64,000 nucleotides of DNA from Psychrobacter sp. UBA3480 (GCF_002377945.1 NZ_DFQV01000033.1:160539-224538), one strand, 5' to 3'. Shown: positions 36,634-45,734, numbered from the stretch's first letter. Program-made: numbers and translations. The notes: generated by a model not told the origin, from the letters alone.

Positions 36634-37356
36634 GTGACGGTATATCCATTGAACCTATCAATTATTGTTCCATTATTAAATGAAGCGGACAACTTGCCTG
36701 AGCTTATGGCTCATATTGTCCGTCTCGATCCAGCACCGCAGCAAGTGATATTGGTCGATGGTGGTTCAGTGGATGGTTCGGTTGCTATCGCCAAAAGTGT
36801 GCTCGAAAGTATAGAGATTGCTCAATCAATCATTGATTGGCATATTATCGAATCTACCGTAGGACGCGCTCAGCAAATGAATGCGGGCGCTATATTAGCA
36901 ACAGGTGACGTGCTGCTATTTTTACATGCTGATACCGAGCTGCCTGCTGACGCGATAAATAACGTTCAACAAGCAATAGTTCAGTATGACTGGGGACGAT
37001 TCGATGTGCGCTTAGACAGCTGTGAGCCATTGTTAAAAATCGTCGGGTTCATGATAAATCAGCGCTCACGCTTAATGAGTATCGCCACTGGCGATCAAGC
37101 AATTTTTATCAAAAAATCCATATTCGAGCAGATTGGTGGCTATCCTGATCAGCCATTGATGGAAGATATCGAACTGTGTAAGCGGCTCAAGCGAATTGCT
37201 CGACCAGCTTGTCTAAAAAGTAAAGTCACGACTTCAGCGCGGCGTTGGCAGCAGCATGGCACGTGGCGGACGATTTTTTTGATGTGGCATTTGCGCTTTG
37301 ATTATTGGCGCAGAGTATCGCCTGACGTTTTAAATCAACGCTACTATAAGCAGTGA
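36634..37356 (+). CDS. Arsenosugar biosynthesis glycosyltransferase, TIGR04283 type
   Basis: A 240-residue GT-A fold family 2 glycosyltransferase. The N-terminus is LSIIVPLLNEADNLPELM. ILVDGGSVDGS binds the nucleotide sugar, LFLHADTELP supplies the metal-binding Asp, and QPLMEDIELCKRLKR is the base region. C-terminal SARRWQQHGTWRTIFLMWHL is typical of the TIGR04283 type, which clusters with arsS. It should act on the arsenoribose intermediate. The start is GTG 36634 (or TTG 36649); the gap to DUF547 is 30 bp. Confidence 0.87.
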   Translation: MTVYPLNLSIIVPLLNEADNLPELMAHIVRLDPAPQQVILVDGGSVDGSVAIAKSVLESIEIAQSIIDWHIIESTVGRAQQMNAGAILATGDVLLFLHADTELPADAINNVQQAIVQYDWGRFDVRLDSCEPLLKIVGFMINQRSRLMSIATGDQAIFIKKSIFEQIGGYPDQPLMEDIELCKRLKRIARPACLKSKVTTSARRWQQHGTWRTIFLMWHLRFDYWRRVSPDVLNQRYYKQ

Positions 37357-37438
37357 GATTGTTTATTTTATAAACATGGTAGGTAAGAGCGAAAACAAAC
37401 TCGTACTGATGCATTTGACCAATTGAGAGACAGTTATA

Positions 37439-38101
37439 GTGACAGATGATTCATCTGCAAGACAGCAAGATACCTGTATCCTTCTTTTTGCAAAATATCC
37501 AGCGCGCAATAAGGCAAAAACCCGCTTACAGCCAGCACTGGGTATAGATGGCGCTGCACGTATGGCAAGGCAACTATTACTGCATAGTATTGATCAGGCC
37601 GTTGATACGGGGTTTTCCGTTGAGTTATGTGTGAGTCCAGCACCAACAGATCCATGCTGGCAGGCGCTTGATTTGCCCAACTCGTTGCGCTGGTCTGCTC
37701 AGGCCGATGGTGATTTGGGTTTGCGTATGTTGATAGCCAGTCAGCAAGCATTGCAACGTTTTAAAAAGGTTGTGTTAATTGGTACGGACTGTCCTAGTCT
37801 TACGTCAGGATGTATTCAGACAGCGGTACAGCAGCTAAATCAACAGGATGTGGTCATGATTCCAGCGACTGATGGTGGTTATGTACTGTTAGGATTTAGA
37901 GAGGTTGATGCAAGCTTGTTTTCGGACATTGTTTGGAGTACGGCTAGTGTGGCCACTGTGACCAAGCAGCATGTGGCGGATTTGGGTTGGACATTGGCAT
38001 TGTTAACACCGTTACATGACATTGATGAGCCTGAAGATCTAGTACATTTGCCGTCAGGCTGGTTAGATTCTCACGTCAATATTAAGGTCGATAATAGCTG
38101 A
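37439..38101 (+). CDS. Arsenosugar biosynthesis glycosyltransferase, TIGR04282/DUF2064 type
   Basis: A 220-residue nucleotidyl/glycosyltransferase-like protein. LLFAKYPARNKAKTRLQPAL is the phosphate-binding N-terminus, VLIGTDCPSLTS holds the metal-binding Asp, and VMIPATDGGYVLLGFRE is the third family motif. With the preceding gene it forms the usual GT pair of arsS clusters; one partner may activate a glyceryl or sugar group that is joined to the arsenoribose. The start is a GTG at 37439. Confidence 0.87.
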   Translation: MTDDSSARQQDTCILLFAKYPARNKAKTRLQPALGIDGAARMARQLLLHSIDQAVDTGFSVELCVSPAPTDPCWQALDLPNSLRWSAQADGDLGLRMLIASQQALQRFKKVVLIGTDCPSLTSGCIQTAVQQLNQQDVVMIPATDGGYVLLGFREVDASLFSDIVWSTASVATVTKQHVADLGWTLALLTPLHDIDEPEDLVHLPSGWLDSHVNIKVDNS

Positions 38102-38167
38102 TAACGCTTCATTGAAAAATGGATTAATAAACTCACCAACGTAGTTGTATATTCTAAGATGATTTAC

Positions 38168-38341
38168 TAGGGCGTGTCCTCAATTCAATCGATAGTTATC
38201 TAAATGGGTTAAAAATGGCTAAATCTTGCCAAACGGCGTCAAATAGCTGACTAATATCTCGATATTATCTGCGCCATTTTCCTTGTTTGACTGCAATTTA
38301 TCTCATTTTTATCACCATTTTTAAAATGAGGACACGCCCTA
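38168..38341. mobile_element. MITE-like 174-bp element inside the arsenosugar cluster
   Basis: TAGGGCGTGTCCTCA at 38168 and its exact complement ending at 38341 form 15-bp terminal inverted repeats; A/T-rich complementarity continues inward. It contains no coding frame. It lies between the second glycosyltransferase gene and arsM. The ends differ from those of the 6225-6494 element apart from the AGGG start, so it is a different family. The mobilising transposase is not in the window. Confidence 0.68.
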
Positions 38342-38381
38342 ATACTTTCAACTGGATGGTACATTCAATAAGGATATTGTT

Positions 38382-39425
38382 ATGCATGACGTCGTACAAA
38401 ATTACTATGGCAAAGAGTTACAGAGTACCGATGATTTAAAGACTTCGGCTTGTTGTGATATCAGCAATATGCCTGAGTGGCTCAAGCCCTTACTCGCAAA
38501 TATTCACGATGAGGTATTGAATCGTTATTACGGCTGTGGTCTGGTATGTCCAGCACTGCTTGAGGGCTGCCGAATTTTAGACTTGGGCAGTGGTTCAGGC
38601 CGAGATGTTTACGCATTGGCGCAACTGGTTGGTGAGAGTGGGCACGTAGTCGGTGTTGATATGACCGATGAGCAGCTAGCCGTTGCCAAACAGCATCAAG
38701 CCTATCATGTCGATAAGTTTGGCTATGATAATGTGACATTTTTACATGGCTATATCGAGAAACTAGATGAACTAGACCTTGAGGCTAATAGCTTTGATAT
38801 TATCGTCTCAAACTGCGTTATCAATTTATCACCAGATAAAGCTGCAGTTATGGCCAGTGTGCAGCGTTTGCTGAAACCTGGTGGGGAGTTTTATTTTTCT
38901 GACGTCTATGCTGATCGCCGTATCCCGCAACACTTAATCGATGATCCCGTTTTATATGGCGAATGTTTGAGCGGTGCATTGTATTGGAAGGATTTTAACC
39001 GTTTGTCACGAGATGCAGGTTTCTTAGACATACGTCTGGTTGAAGATCGCCCACTTGAGATTACAGATCCTGCTTTAGCAGCCAAAATTGGTGATATTCA
39101 GTTTTTCTCTGCGACTTACCGCTTATTTAAAATCGACTCGCTTGAGGATGCTTGCGAAGATCACGGACAAGCGGTGATATATAAAGGAACTATCGAGCAG
39201 TCACCGCATCGGTTTGATTTAGATAAACATCATGCTATCGAAGCTGGTCGGGTATTCCCAGTATGTGGCAATACGTTTAGAATGCTGCAAGAATCGCGCT
39301 TCGCGACGCATTTTGAGTTTATCGGTGATGACAGTCGCCATTACGGTATTTTTGCGGGTTGCGGTGAGCTACTGCCATTTAATCAACCTATGATGCTGGC
39401 ATCTGGTGCAGGTGGTTGTTGTTGA
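38382..39425 (+). CDS. arsM: Arsenite S-adenosylmethionine methyltransferase
   Basis: A 347-residue methyltransferase. The N-terminal DLKTSACCDISNMP gives C24/C25. HDEVLNRYYGCGLVCP and the SAM motif RILDLGSGSGRDVY (about 64-77) follow. C145 (SNCVINLSPDK) and C195 (LYGECLSGALYW) complete the conserved three-Cys As(III) site. It methylates As(III) to mono-, di- and trimethyl arsenic and supplies the dimethyl substrate for ArsS. The protein ends in GAGGCC, an extra Cys pair. AAGGA lies upstream of the ATG, and a MITE-like element separates it from the glycosyltransferase genes. Confidence 0.94.
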   Translation: MHDVVQNYYGKELQSTDDLKTSACCDISNMPEWLKPLLANIHDEVLNRYYGCGLVCPALLEGCRILDLGSGSGRDVYALAQLVGESGHVVGVDMTDEQLAVAKQHQAYHVDKFGYDNVTFLHGYIEKLDELDLEANSFDIIVSNCVINLSPDKAAVMASVQRLLKPGGEFYFSDVYADRRIPQHLIDDPVLYGECLSGALYWKDFNRLSRDAGFLDIRLVEDRPLEITDPALAAKIGDIQFFSATYRLFKIDSLEDACEDHGQAVIYKGTIEQSPHRFDLDKHHAIEAGRVFPVCGNTFRMLQESRFATHFEFIGDDSRHYGIFAGCGELLPFNQPMMLASGAGGCC

Positions 39426-39476
39426 TACTAAAGAGAGATAGTTAGCATACGTTCTAAATATACAGATTAAAACCAC

Positions 39477-39513
39477 AAAAAGGGCCGTTAATTCATATAA
39501 CGGCCCTTTTTTT
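39477..39513. terminator. Bidirectional terminator between arsM and the phosphorylase gene
   Basis: GGGCCGTTA (39482-39490) and TAACGGCCC (39498-39506) pair perfectly with A5 and T7 flanks, between convergent genes. Confidence 0.85.
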
Positions 39514-39587
39514 ATATGCATAGTATTATAACGTTTCTCTTGCTATCTTTATTTCAGATAAACGTCTATTCAACCACTTTTTATTGT

Positions 39588-40481
39588 CTAAGGTAGCAAG
39601 GCGGCCAGTCTAATCTTGGTATGCTCGTCCATCGCATCTATAGGCGTGATCAATGCTTGGGCGAGGGCATTGTGAGCGATTGACTCAGGTAGTTCAGCGG
39701 CAATCAAAGCAACAGCTTCTCGTATCACTTTTTGAGCATTGTCCGCATTTTTCATTAGGTTCTGTATAGCATAGTCGGCACTAACGGCTTCTTCCGTCGG
39801 ATGCCAGCAGTCGAAGTCTGTCACCAGAGCTAACGTGGCATAAGCAATACTGGCTTCACGTGCCAATTTGGCTTCTGGCATATTGGTCATGCCAATAATA
39901 TCTGCCTGCATCTGACGATACCATTCTGACTCTGCTCGAGTTGAGAATTGAGGCCCTTCGATGCAGACATAAGTTGCCTTAGAATGACTGCTACCTTCTA
40001 TAATATCTGCTTGTTCATAAGCACGCGTCAAGAGTTCTGCTAGAGCAGGACAAAGCGGGTCAGCCATAGATACATGGGCGACGGCACCCTCACCAAAGAA
40101 GGTACTCACTCTCTGCTTGGTCATATCGATCATTTGATCAGGCACGACCATATCTAATGGCTTAAGATGCGCTTGCAATGAACCAACTGCTGATACGGAT
40201 ACGATATAGCGTACCCCAAGCGTTTTTAGCGCATAGATATTGGCTCGATACGGCACTTCGGACGGGGTCAGTCTATGACCCTGACCATGCCTCGTCAAAA
40301 AAGCAACGGTCACTCCCTCAAGTTCACCTAAGACAATATCATCAGATGGACTGCCATAAGGCGTCTGTATCGTTACACTGCGTTTGTTGGTCAGTGATGA
40401 CATTTGGTAGAGACCGCTGCCACCGATGATAGCAAGATCAGCAGATAACGTTGCCAGTACTTCCGTGTGAGGTATTGTCAT
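39588..40481 (-). CDS. mtnP: S-methyl-5'-thioadenosine phosphorylase-like enzyme (PNP/MTAP family)
   Basis: A 297-residue type I nucleoside phosphorylase. LAIIGGSGLYQM, FLTRHGQGHRLTPSEVPYRANIYAL split by the phosphate-binding RHGQGH, SVSAVGSLQ, CIEGPQFSTRAE and GMTNMPEAKLAREASIAYAT are all present. LVTDFDCWHPTEEAV is the MTAP form (Asp for 6-amino recognition), favouring methylthioadenosine over methylthioinosine. It recycles MTA from polyamine synthesis. The ArsS product is also a 5'-substituted 5'-deoxyadenosine, so its convergent position beside arsM may mean it removes adenine from that intermediate; this is inferred. Confidence 0.88.
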   Translation of the reverse strand: MTIPHTEVLATLSADLAIIGGSGLYQMSSLTNKRSVTIQTPYGSPSDDIVLGELEGVTVAFLTRHGQGHRLTPSEVPYRANIYALKTLGVRYIVSVSAVGSLQAHLKPLDMVVPDQMIDMTKQRVSTFFGEGAVAHVSMADPLCPALAELLTRAYEQADIIEGSSHSKATYVCIEGPQFSTRAESEWYRQMQADIIGMTNMPEAKLAREASIAYATLALVTDFDCWHPTEEAVSADYAIQNLMKNADNAQKVIREAVALIAAELPESIAHNALAQALITPIDAMDEHTKIRLAALLP

Positions 40482-40948
40482 AAGGACTATCCGAGTAGAT
40501 TAATAAAAGAGAGATACAGACTAGCGCCATGTAATATTCTGAACCAAAAAATAGCTCAGATAAAATATAGCAGAACTTTTGTCCTTATAGTTATAAATCG
40601 AGAATTCTTATTAATTTGCTATATCTAAAAATTCCTAAGAAATAATGCGATATGACAATATTTTTTACATATCGATAAAGGTTTACAATAGCAACAAATT
40701 TTGTTTTAATATTTATTAAATGAAACTTTGTTTCGCATAGCAAAACATACGTATATATTAGCTCAATTAATGAATGACATATATTTTCTCTAATAGCTTT
40801 AAATATAAGGTATTGAAAGAAAAAGAGAAAGTAAGCTAAGGTTTATTTGTTGGCGGAATTACTATATTATTACTCGTCTGTAACGTATTTATGTATAAAT
40901 ACGGATATTGTTAAACGTACAAAATCGACCACTTCAAGGATGAATTCA
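40482..40948. other. Intergenic region upstream of the TAXI-TRAP operon
   Basis: 467 bp, strongly AT-rich, between divergent genes. It holds a small palindrome GAAACTTTGTTTC near 40721. An open frame extends upstream of the binding-protein gene, but the signal peptide and ribosome-binding site place the real start at 40949. No RNA gene is seen. Confidence 0.45.
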
Positions 40949-41968
40949 ATGCTTAATTCTTTAAAATCCCCATTACTTTTGTCAGCTATGTTGAGTGCTG
41001 CGCTAGGTCTAACCGCATGCTCATCTCCAAGCTCAGAGGGCAGTGATACTGCATCTGCAGATAGCGCGGCAACAGATACTGCAGCAGATAAGCTTGATAC
41101 TAAGTTTTTGACCATCGCTACTGGCGGTGCGTCTGGCCCTTACAACATCATTGGTACTTCATTGTCTGAAGTCTATGTCAAAACCTTTGGCGTAAACTCA
41201 AAAACTCAAACCACTGGCGCATCAGTCGAAAACGTCAATCTATTGACCCAAGGCAAGGTCGACATGGTCTTGGCACTAAGTGACGTAGTGACAGATGCTG
41301 TCGAAGGTGAAAACAACTTTGAGCAGCCAATCACTAACATTCAACAGATTGCTGTTTTGTACCCTAATGTCGTGCAAATCGTGACCTCGAAAAAATCTGG
41401 TATCAAAAACATTGAAGATTTACGAGGCAAGCGTATTGCGGTAGGTGATCAAGGTTCTGGTACAGAAGTCAATGCTCGTACTTTACTTGAAGGGTTTGGT
41501 ATCACATATGATGATGTCACCGTTGATTATCTAGGCTTTGCTGAAGCTGCTGATGGTATGAAAGCAGGTAAGATCGAAGCGGCATTCTTTAGTAGTGGCC
41601 TACCAAATTCATCTTTGATGGAGTTAGAGCAAGGCTTAGATTTACAGATTGTCACTATCAACCAAGACAAGCTAAAAGAAATCATCGCGACCAAGCCTTA
41701 CTTCAAAACCTTTGAGATTCCTGCTGGCACTTATGGCAACGAAACAGCCGTACCAACTGCTGCAATCATGAATGCATTATTGGTTAGCTCTGATCTATCT
41801 GAAGCGGATGGTTATAAACTAACCAAAGCATTGTTCGATAATTTAGATGGTCTAAAAACAGCTCACCAAGCGGCCAATGATATCAGTCTAGAAACTGCTC
41901 GTGATGGCATGGTAGCCCCAATCCATCCTGGAGCTAAAAAGTACTATGACGAACAAGCAGCCAAGTAA
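40949..41968 (+). CDS. TAXI-family TRAP transporter substrate-binding lipoprotein
   Basis: I start it at ATG 40949 because AAGGA lies 8 bp before and the protein then begins with a proper lipoprotein signal (MLNSLKSPLLLSAM... LTAC, lipid Cys near residue 24). The mature part has the TAXI signature FLTIATGGASGPYNIIGTSL followed by TTGASVENVNLL, and QIVTSKKSGIKNIEDLRGKRI. It captures a substrate in the periplasm for the fused permease downstream. The substrate is unknown; known or suggested ligands for TAXI proteins include glutamate and 2-oxoglutarate. It overlaps the next gene by 23 bp. Confidence 0.9.
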   Translation: MLNSLKSPLLLSAMLSAALGLTACSSPSSEGSDTASADSAATDTAADKLDTKFLTIATGGASGPYNIIGTSLSEVYVKTFGVNSKTQTTGASVENVNLLTQGKVDMVLALSDVVTDAVEGENNFEQPITNIQQIAVLYPNVVQIVTSKKSGIKNIEDLRGKRIAVGDQGSGTEVNARTLLEGFGITYDDVTVDYLGFAEAADGMKAGKIEAAFFSSGLPNSSLMELEQGLDLQIVTINQDKLKEIIATKPYFKTFEIPAGTYGNETAVPTAAIMNALLVSSDLSEADGYKLTKALFDNLDGLKTAHQAANDISLETARDGMVAPIHPGAKKYYDEQAAK

Positions 41969-42509
41969 TTCATTATGGTTATCAACTGGCGCGGCATTTA
42001 TTGCAGCGCTGGTTTTTTTTACGCTATGGTTAGGCTCTACGCTTCAGTCTGTCGTTGAAGTGCGAGTCGCAGGCGTAGACGGTGCTGATGATAAGGTTTG
42101 TTACTTCACTGAGCCTGATTTTCAGCTACGTTGGATACATTCTGTAGAAAAACAGTGGTGGGAAGAGCAGTATCAACGCATAGACGGCAGCAGTACAGCA
42201 GGTGCGGAGCTGTTACTGACCACGACCTATTTTGAAGCGTTCGGTGCAGGGACACCCTCCACCGAAATGCTCGCTCCTATACAAAAGCCTGGCTATCTGG
42301 GTTATCAAATCAACGAAAAACTGCCTCGCCTTAATTGGGTCGTATCTAGACTGACCAAAGGTGAAATGGATTATGGTGGTCATCGTTTCTTGATTCACCA
42401 GTGGGTGCCAGACTATTCTGAAGTGGTGATCATGCCTAAGACGTATGATTTAATTGATAGATTTAAAAAGGACTTTTGTCATGAACTCCCAAGTGACGGA
42501 TCAAGGTAG
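41946..42509 (+). CDS. DUF1850 family protein of the TAXI-TRAP operon
   Basis: A 187-residue protein with one N-terminal membrane span (LSTGAAFIAALVFFTLWLGS). The DUF1850 core follows with FQLRWIHSVEKQWWEEQYQR, TYFEAFGAGTPST and FLIHQWVP, all typical. DUF1850 genes are frequently inserted between TAXI binding proteins and their permeases; the biochemical role is unknown. It overlaps the gene before by 23 bp and the permease after by 29 bp, indicating tight translational coupling. Confidence 0.85.
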   Translation: MTNKQPSNSLWLSTGAAFIAALVFFTLWLGSTLQSVVEVRVAGVDGADDKVCYFTEPDFQLRWIHSVEKQWWEEQYQRIDGSSTAGAELLLTTTYFEAFGAGTPSTEMLAPIQKPGYLGYQINEKLPRLNWVVSRLTKGEMDYGGHRFLIHQWVPDYSEVVIMPKTYDLIDRFKKDFCHELPSDGSR

Positions 42510-44523
42510 TGTGACTACCATGCCAGATGTTCAAGTTGATAACGATGCTGAGGCGGATGCGGTCAATCGAGCAGTATTGGAAAAATATGACCGAGAGTCA
42601 ATCACGCGTCATATCACTCAAGGACCAGTAAAATATTTTATTGCTGGCATTTGTATACTCTATTCACTGTTTCATTTATATATTACTTTTAATCCAATGC
42701 CAGCACTGTTACAGCGCTCTGTACACGTGGGTGTTGGTTTTGCATTGATATTCCTAATTTTTCCAGCCAGCAAAAAAAGCAGTCGCAAGCGAGTGGCATG
42801 GTATGACTGGATTTGGTTTGCCCTGTCTCTATCCGGTATGGGCTATCTCATTTATGAATATCAAGATATCGTGACCTCGCGTGGCGGTATGGCTAATCAG
42901 GTCGATGTGATATTTTCCTTGATTACGGTAGTCTGCGTACTAGAAGGCAGTCGCCGTATCACTGGTTGGATTTTGCCAATCTTGGCCGGCATATTTTTGG
43001 CCTATCCATTTGTCAGTCATTTAGACTTTATGCCTGACAGGCTTTTGACTCGCCCTTATGATATGGGTGATATCTTTGGTCAATTATTCTTAAAAACAGA
43101 AGGTTTGTACTCTGTTGCGATTGGTGCCTCGGTCACGTTTATTTTCCTATTCATTCTCTTTGGCGCGTTCTTAGCACGCTCGGGAATGGGGCAGCTGTTC
43201 AATGATTTGGCACTAGCCATCGCCGGTCATAAAAAAGGCGGCCCTGCAAAAGTAGCGGTTATCTCTAGTGGCTTTATGGGCAGTATCAACGGCTCAGCTT
43301 TATCAAATGTGGTTAGTACAGGTGCCTTTACCATTCCATTGATGAAAAAGGTCGGCTATCACAAAGATTTCGCGGGTGCAGTTGAGGCCAGTGCTTCGGT
43401 TGGCGGACAGATTTTGCCTCCGATTATGGGTGCCAGTGCCTTTATTATGGCTGAAACAACAGGCTTGCCGTATAGTACGATTGCCTTAGCAGCATTATTG
43501 CCAGCAATACTATACTATTTAGGCGTCATTGCGCAGGTGCATTTCCGCGCTGGACGTCGCGATCTAAAAGGTATTGCTAAAGAAAATTTACCAGCGGTCA
43601 AAGAGGTATTGAAAGCCCGCGGTCATATGCTATTGCCGATTGTCTTCTTGATTTTCTTATTAATCAGAAACGTACCTGTGGGATATGCAGCAGCTTATAC
43701 CATTGGCTTTACCGTTGTGATCAGTATGCTACGTGCCGAAACGCGCATGAGCTTTTCTGATATTTTGGGTGCATTAGAAGATGGTGCGCGCCAGTCATTA
43801 GCGGTCATGGCTGCTTGTGCGGTCGTTGGTATTATCATTGGGGTTGTGAGTCTGACCAGTTTTGGTACGGTGATGACATCCTCTATCGTTACATTAGGCG
43901 CAGGATCGCTATTCTTTACCCTTATCTTAACGATGTTGGCATCAATGGTTTTGGGCATGGGGCTACCATCTATTCCTGCCTATATCATTACGGCGACGAT
44001 GGCTGCACCAGCATTGGCCGGTTTTGATATTCCAATCTTGTCAGCGCACATGTTTGTTTTCTATTTTGGTATCTTTGCCAATATTACACCGCCTGTGTGT
44101 CTTGCAGCCTTTGCGGGTGCAGGTATATCCGGTGGAGATCCGATGAAAACAGGGTTCTTGTCCCTCAAGCTTGCCCTCGCAGGATTCATCGTGCCGTTTA
44201 TGTTTATCTATAATCCAACGATGTTGATGATAGATCCAACCGGTTTAGCAGTTACGGCAAAAGATTTCCCGCTGCCACCTATTGTAGATATCATTACAGT
44301 GGTAGTGACTTCGGTGACGGGTGTCATTGCGCTGAGCTCAGCACTTGAAGGCTACTTCAGAGGCGGTATGAATACGGTAACTCGTGTCATCTTAGCTATT
44401 GGTGCTTTACTATTGATTTATCCTGAGATTACGACTGGTATTGCAGGTGGTATTATTGTCCTTGGTATTGCTGCATTCAATATAAAAACAGCTGGAAAGC
44501 CAACGCCAACTTTAACCGTGTAA
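42481..44523 (+). CDS. TRAP transporter permease, fused 4TM/12TM type
   Basis: About 680 residues from ATG 42481, which has AAAAGGA upstream; an in-frame TTG at 42454 is less likely. It fuses the small and large TRAP membrane subunits, giving about 16-18 spans. FLARSGMGQLFNDLALAIAG, ISSGFMGSINGSALSNVVST, GGQILPPIMGASAFIMAE and LGMGLPSIPAYIITATMAAP are family motifs. It drives Na+- or H+-coupled uptake of the substrate captured by the TAXI lipoprotein. A terminator follows at 44562. Confidence 0.94.
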   Translation: MNSQVTDQGSVTTMPDVQVDNDAEADAVNRAVLEKYDRESITRHITQGPVKYFIAGICILYSLFHLYITFNPMPALLQRSVHVGVGFALIFLIFPASKKSSRKRVAWYDWIWFALSLSGMGYLIYEYQDIVTSRGGMANQVDVIFSLITVVCVLEGSRRITGWILPILAGIFLAYPFVSHLDFMPDRLLTRPYDMGDIFGQLFLKTEGLYSVAIGASVTFIFLFILFGAFLARSGMGQLFNDLALAIAGHKKGGPAKVAVISSGFMGSINGSALSNVVSTGAFTIPLMKKVGYHKDFAGAVEASASVGGQILPPIMGASAFIMAETTGLPYSTIALAALLPAILYYLGVIAQVHFRAGRRDLKGIAKENLPAVKEVLKARGHMLLPIVFLIFLLIRNVPVGYAAAYTIGFTVVISMLRAETRMSFSDILGALEDGARQSLAVMAACAVVGIIIGVVSLTSFGTVMTSSIVTLGAGSLFFTLILTMLASMVLGMGLPSIPAYIITATMAAPALAGFDIPILSAHMFVFYFGIFANITPPVCLAAFAGAGISGGDPMKTGFLSLKLALAGFIVPFMFIYNPTMLMIDPTGLAVTAKDFPLPPIVDIITVVVTSVTGVIALSSALEGYFRGGMNTVTRVILAIGALLLIYPEITTGIAGGIIVLGIAAFNIKTAGKPTPTLTV

Positions 44524-44561
44524 AGCGTTGGATTTGAATCCTTCGTAAGTCTAATAAAGCT

Positions 44562-44602
44562 AAAAAAAGGGTGAATAACAAATCTGTTATTCACCCTTTT
44601 TA
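44562..44602. terminator. Bidirectional terminator after the TRAP operon
   Basis: A perfect 16-bp stem, AAAAGGGTGAATAACA (44565-44580) with TGTTATTCACCCTTTT (44585-44600), sits between convergent genes. Confidence 0.88.
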
Positions 44603-44690
44603 ATATTCTCGAGATGTCGTAATAACTGTCTTAGCTACTGTTCTTAGCGGCTGTTCTTCACAATTACTTTCATCTCACTTGATTGCTAAA

Positions 44691-45734
44691 TTAGCAGCCA
44701 AGTTTACCTTCAGCTTCTAGCGCTTTTTTACTACGGATAGGTGCTGGGCAATCTTCGCCATAGTACTGACGATCTGCAAAGTAGCTTGAGCGTACCATTG
44801 GACCTGCCCAAATACTAAAGAAGCCAATCTTTTTACCGTAGTCCATATAGCGTTGGAACTCGTCTGGATGGACATAACGATCGACAGGCGCGTGGTTTTT
44901 ACTAGGCTGTAGATACTGACCGATAGTGATCATATCTACATCATGAGCTTTTAGATCATCGAGTAGGGCATAGATCTCTTCTTCGGTCTCACCAAGGCCA
45001 ACCATAAAGCCGCACTTGGTGGCGATATCAGGACGACGCTCTTTATAAATCTTAAGCAAATCTAGCGAATGCTGATAGTCAGAACCTGGACGGAAAGCTT
45101 TGTATAAACGTGGCACCGTTTCGATGTTGTGGTTAAACACATCTGGTGCAGTCTCTGTCAATAAATCCAATGCAATATCCATACGGCCACGGAAATCTGG
45201 TACTAGGATTTCAATCAAGCAGTTTGGGCTAAGGGCTCTTGACTCGTTTAGGACTTCCACAAAGTGTCCAGCACCGCCGTCTTTTAGATCGTCACGATCG
45301 ACAGAGGTGATTACGGCATACTTAAGCTGTAGGCCTTGAATCGTCTCAGCGGTATGACGCGGCTCATCTTTGTCTAGCTCATTAGGGCGACCATGGCCTA
45401 CATCACAGAATGGGCAGCGACGCGTACAGATATCACCCATAATCATAAAGGTGGCTGTACCATCAGCGAAGCACTGTGGCAGGTTAGGGCAGGCTGCTTC
45501 TTCACAGACGGTATAAAGCTTTTGCTCACGCAAGGTTGCTTTGATACGAGCGACTTCAGCAGGCGAGGACATTTTTACCCGAATCCAATCAGGCTTTTTC
45601 TTTGCCTCGACAGTCGGGATCACCTTAATTGGGATACGGGCAACTTTGTCATAGCCACGCAGCTTTTCGCCTTGGATGGCTTTTTTTGGTTTGGCCTTAG
45701 CAGCAGGTACATGTGTTTGTACGGCAGTTGTCAT
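44691..45734 (-). CDS. lipA: Lipoyl synthase
   Basis: A 347-residue radical SAM enzyme. The auxiliary cluster motif is [12 protein letters not shown] and the SAM cluster motif [21 protein letters not shown] [16 protein letters not shown] and the C-terminal [11 protein letters not shown] are diagnostic of LipA. It inserts two sulfur atoms into octanoyl chains on lipoyl domains. No lipB lies next to it. A carboxymuconolactone decarboxylase-like gene is 148 bp upstream in the same direction. Confidence 0.97.
   Translation of the reverse strand: MTTAVQTHVPAAKAKPKKAIQGEKLRGYDKVARIPIKVIPTVEAKKKPDWIRVKMSSPAEVARIKATLREQKLYTVCEEAACPNLPQCFADGTATFMIMGDICTRRCPFCDVGHGRPNELDKDEPRHTAETIQGLQLKYAVITSVDRDDLKDGGAGHFVEVLNESRALSPNCLIEILVPDFRGRMDIALDLLTETAPDVFNHNIETVPRLYKAFRPGSDYQHSLDLLKIYKERRPDIATKCGFMVGLGETEEEIYALLDDLKAHDVDMITIGQYLQPSKNHAPVDRYVHPDEFQRYMDYGKKIGFFSIWAGPMVRSSYFADRQYYGEDCPAPIRSKKALEAEGKLGC

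Noticed and set aside
40847..40948. Upstream in-frame extension of the TAXI lipoprotein gene
   Set aside because: The signal peptide, lipobox distance and AAGGA ribosome-binding site support the start at 40949; the extension would bury the signal peptide.
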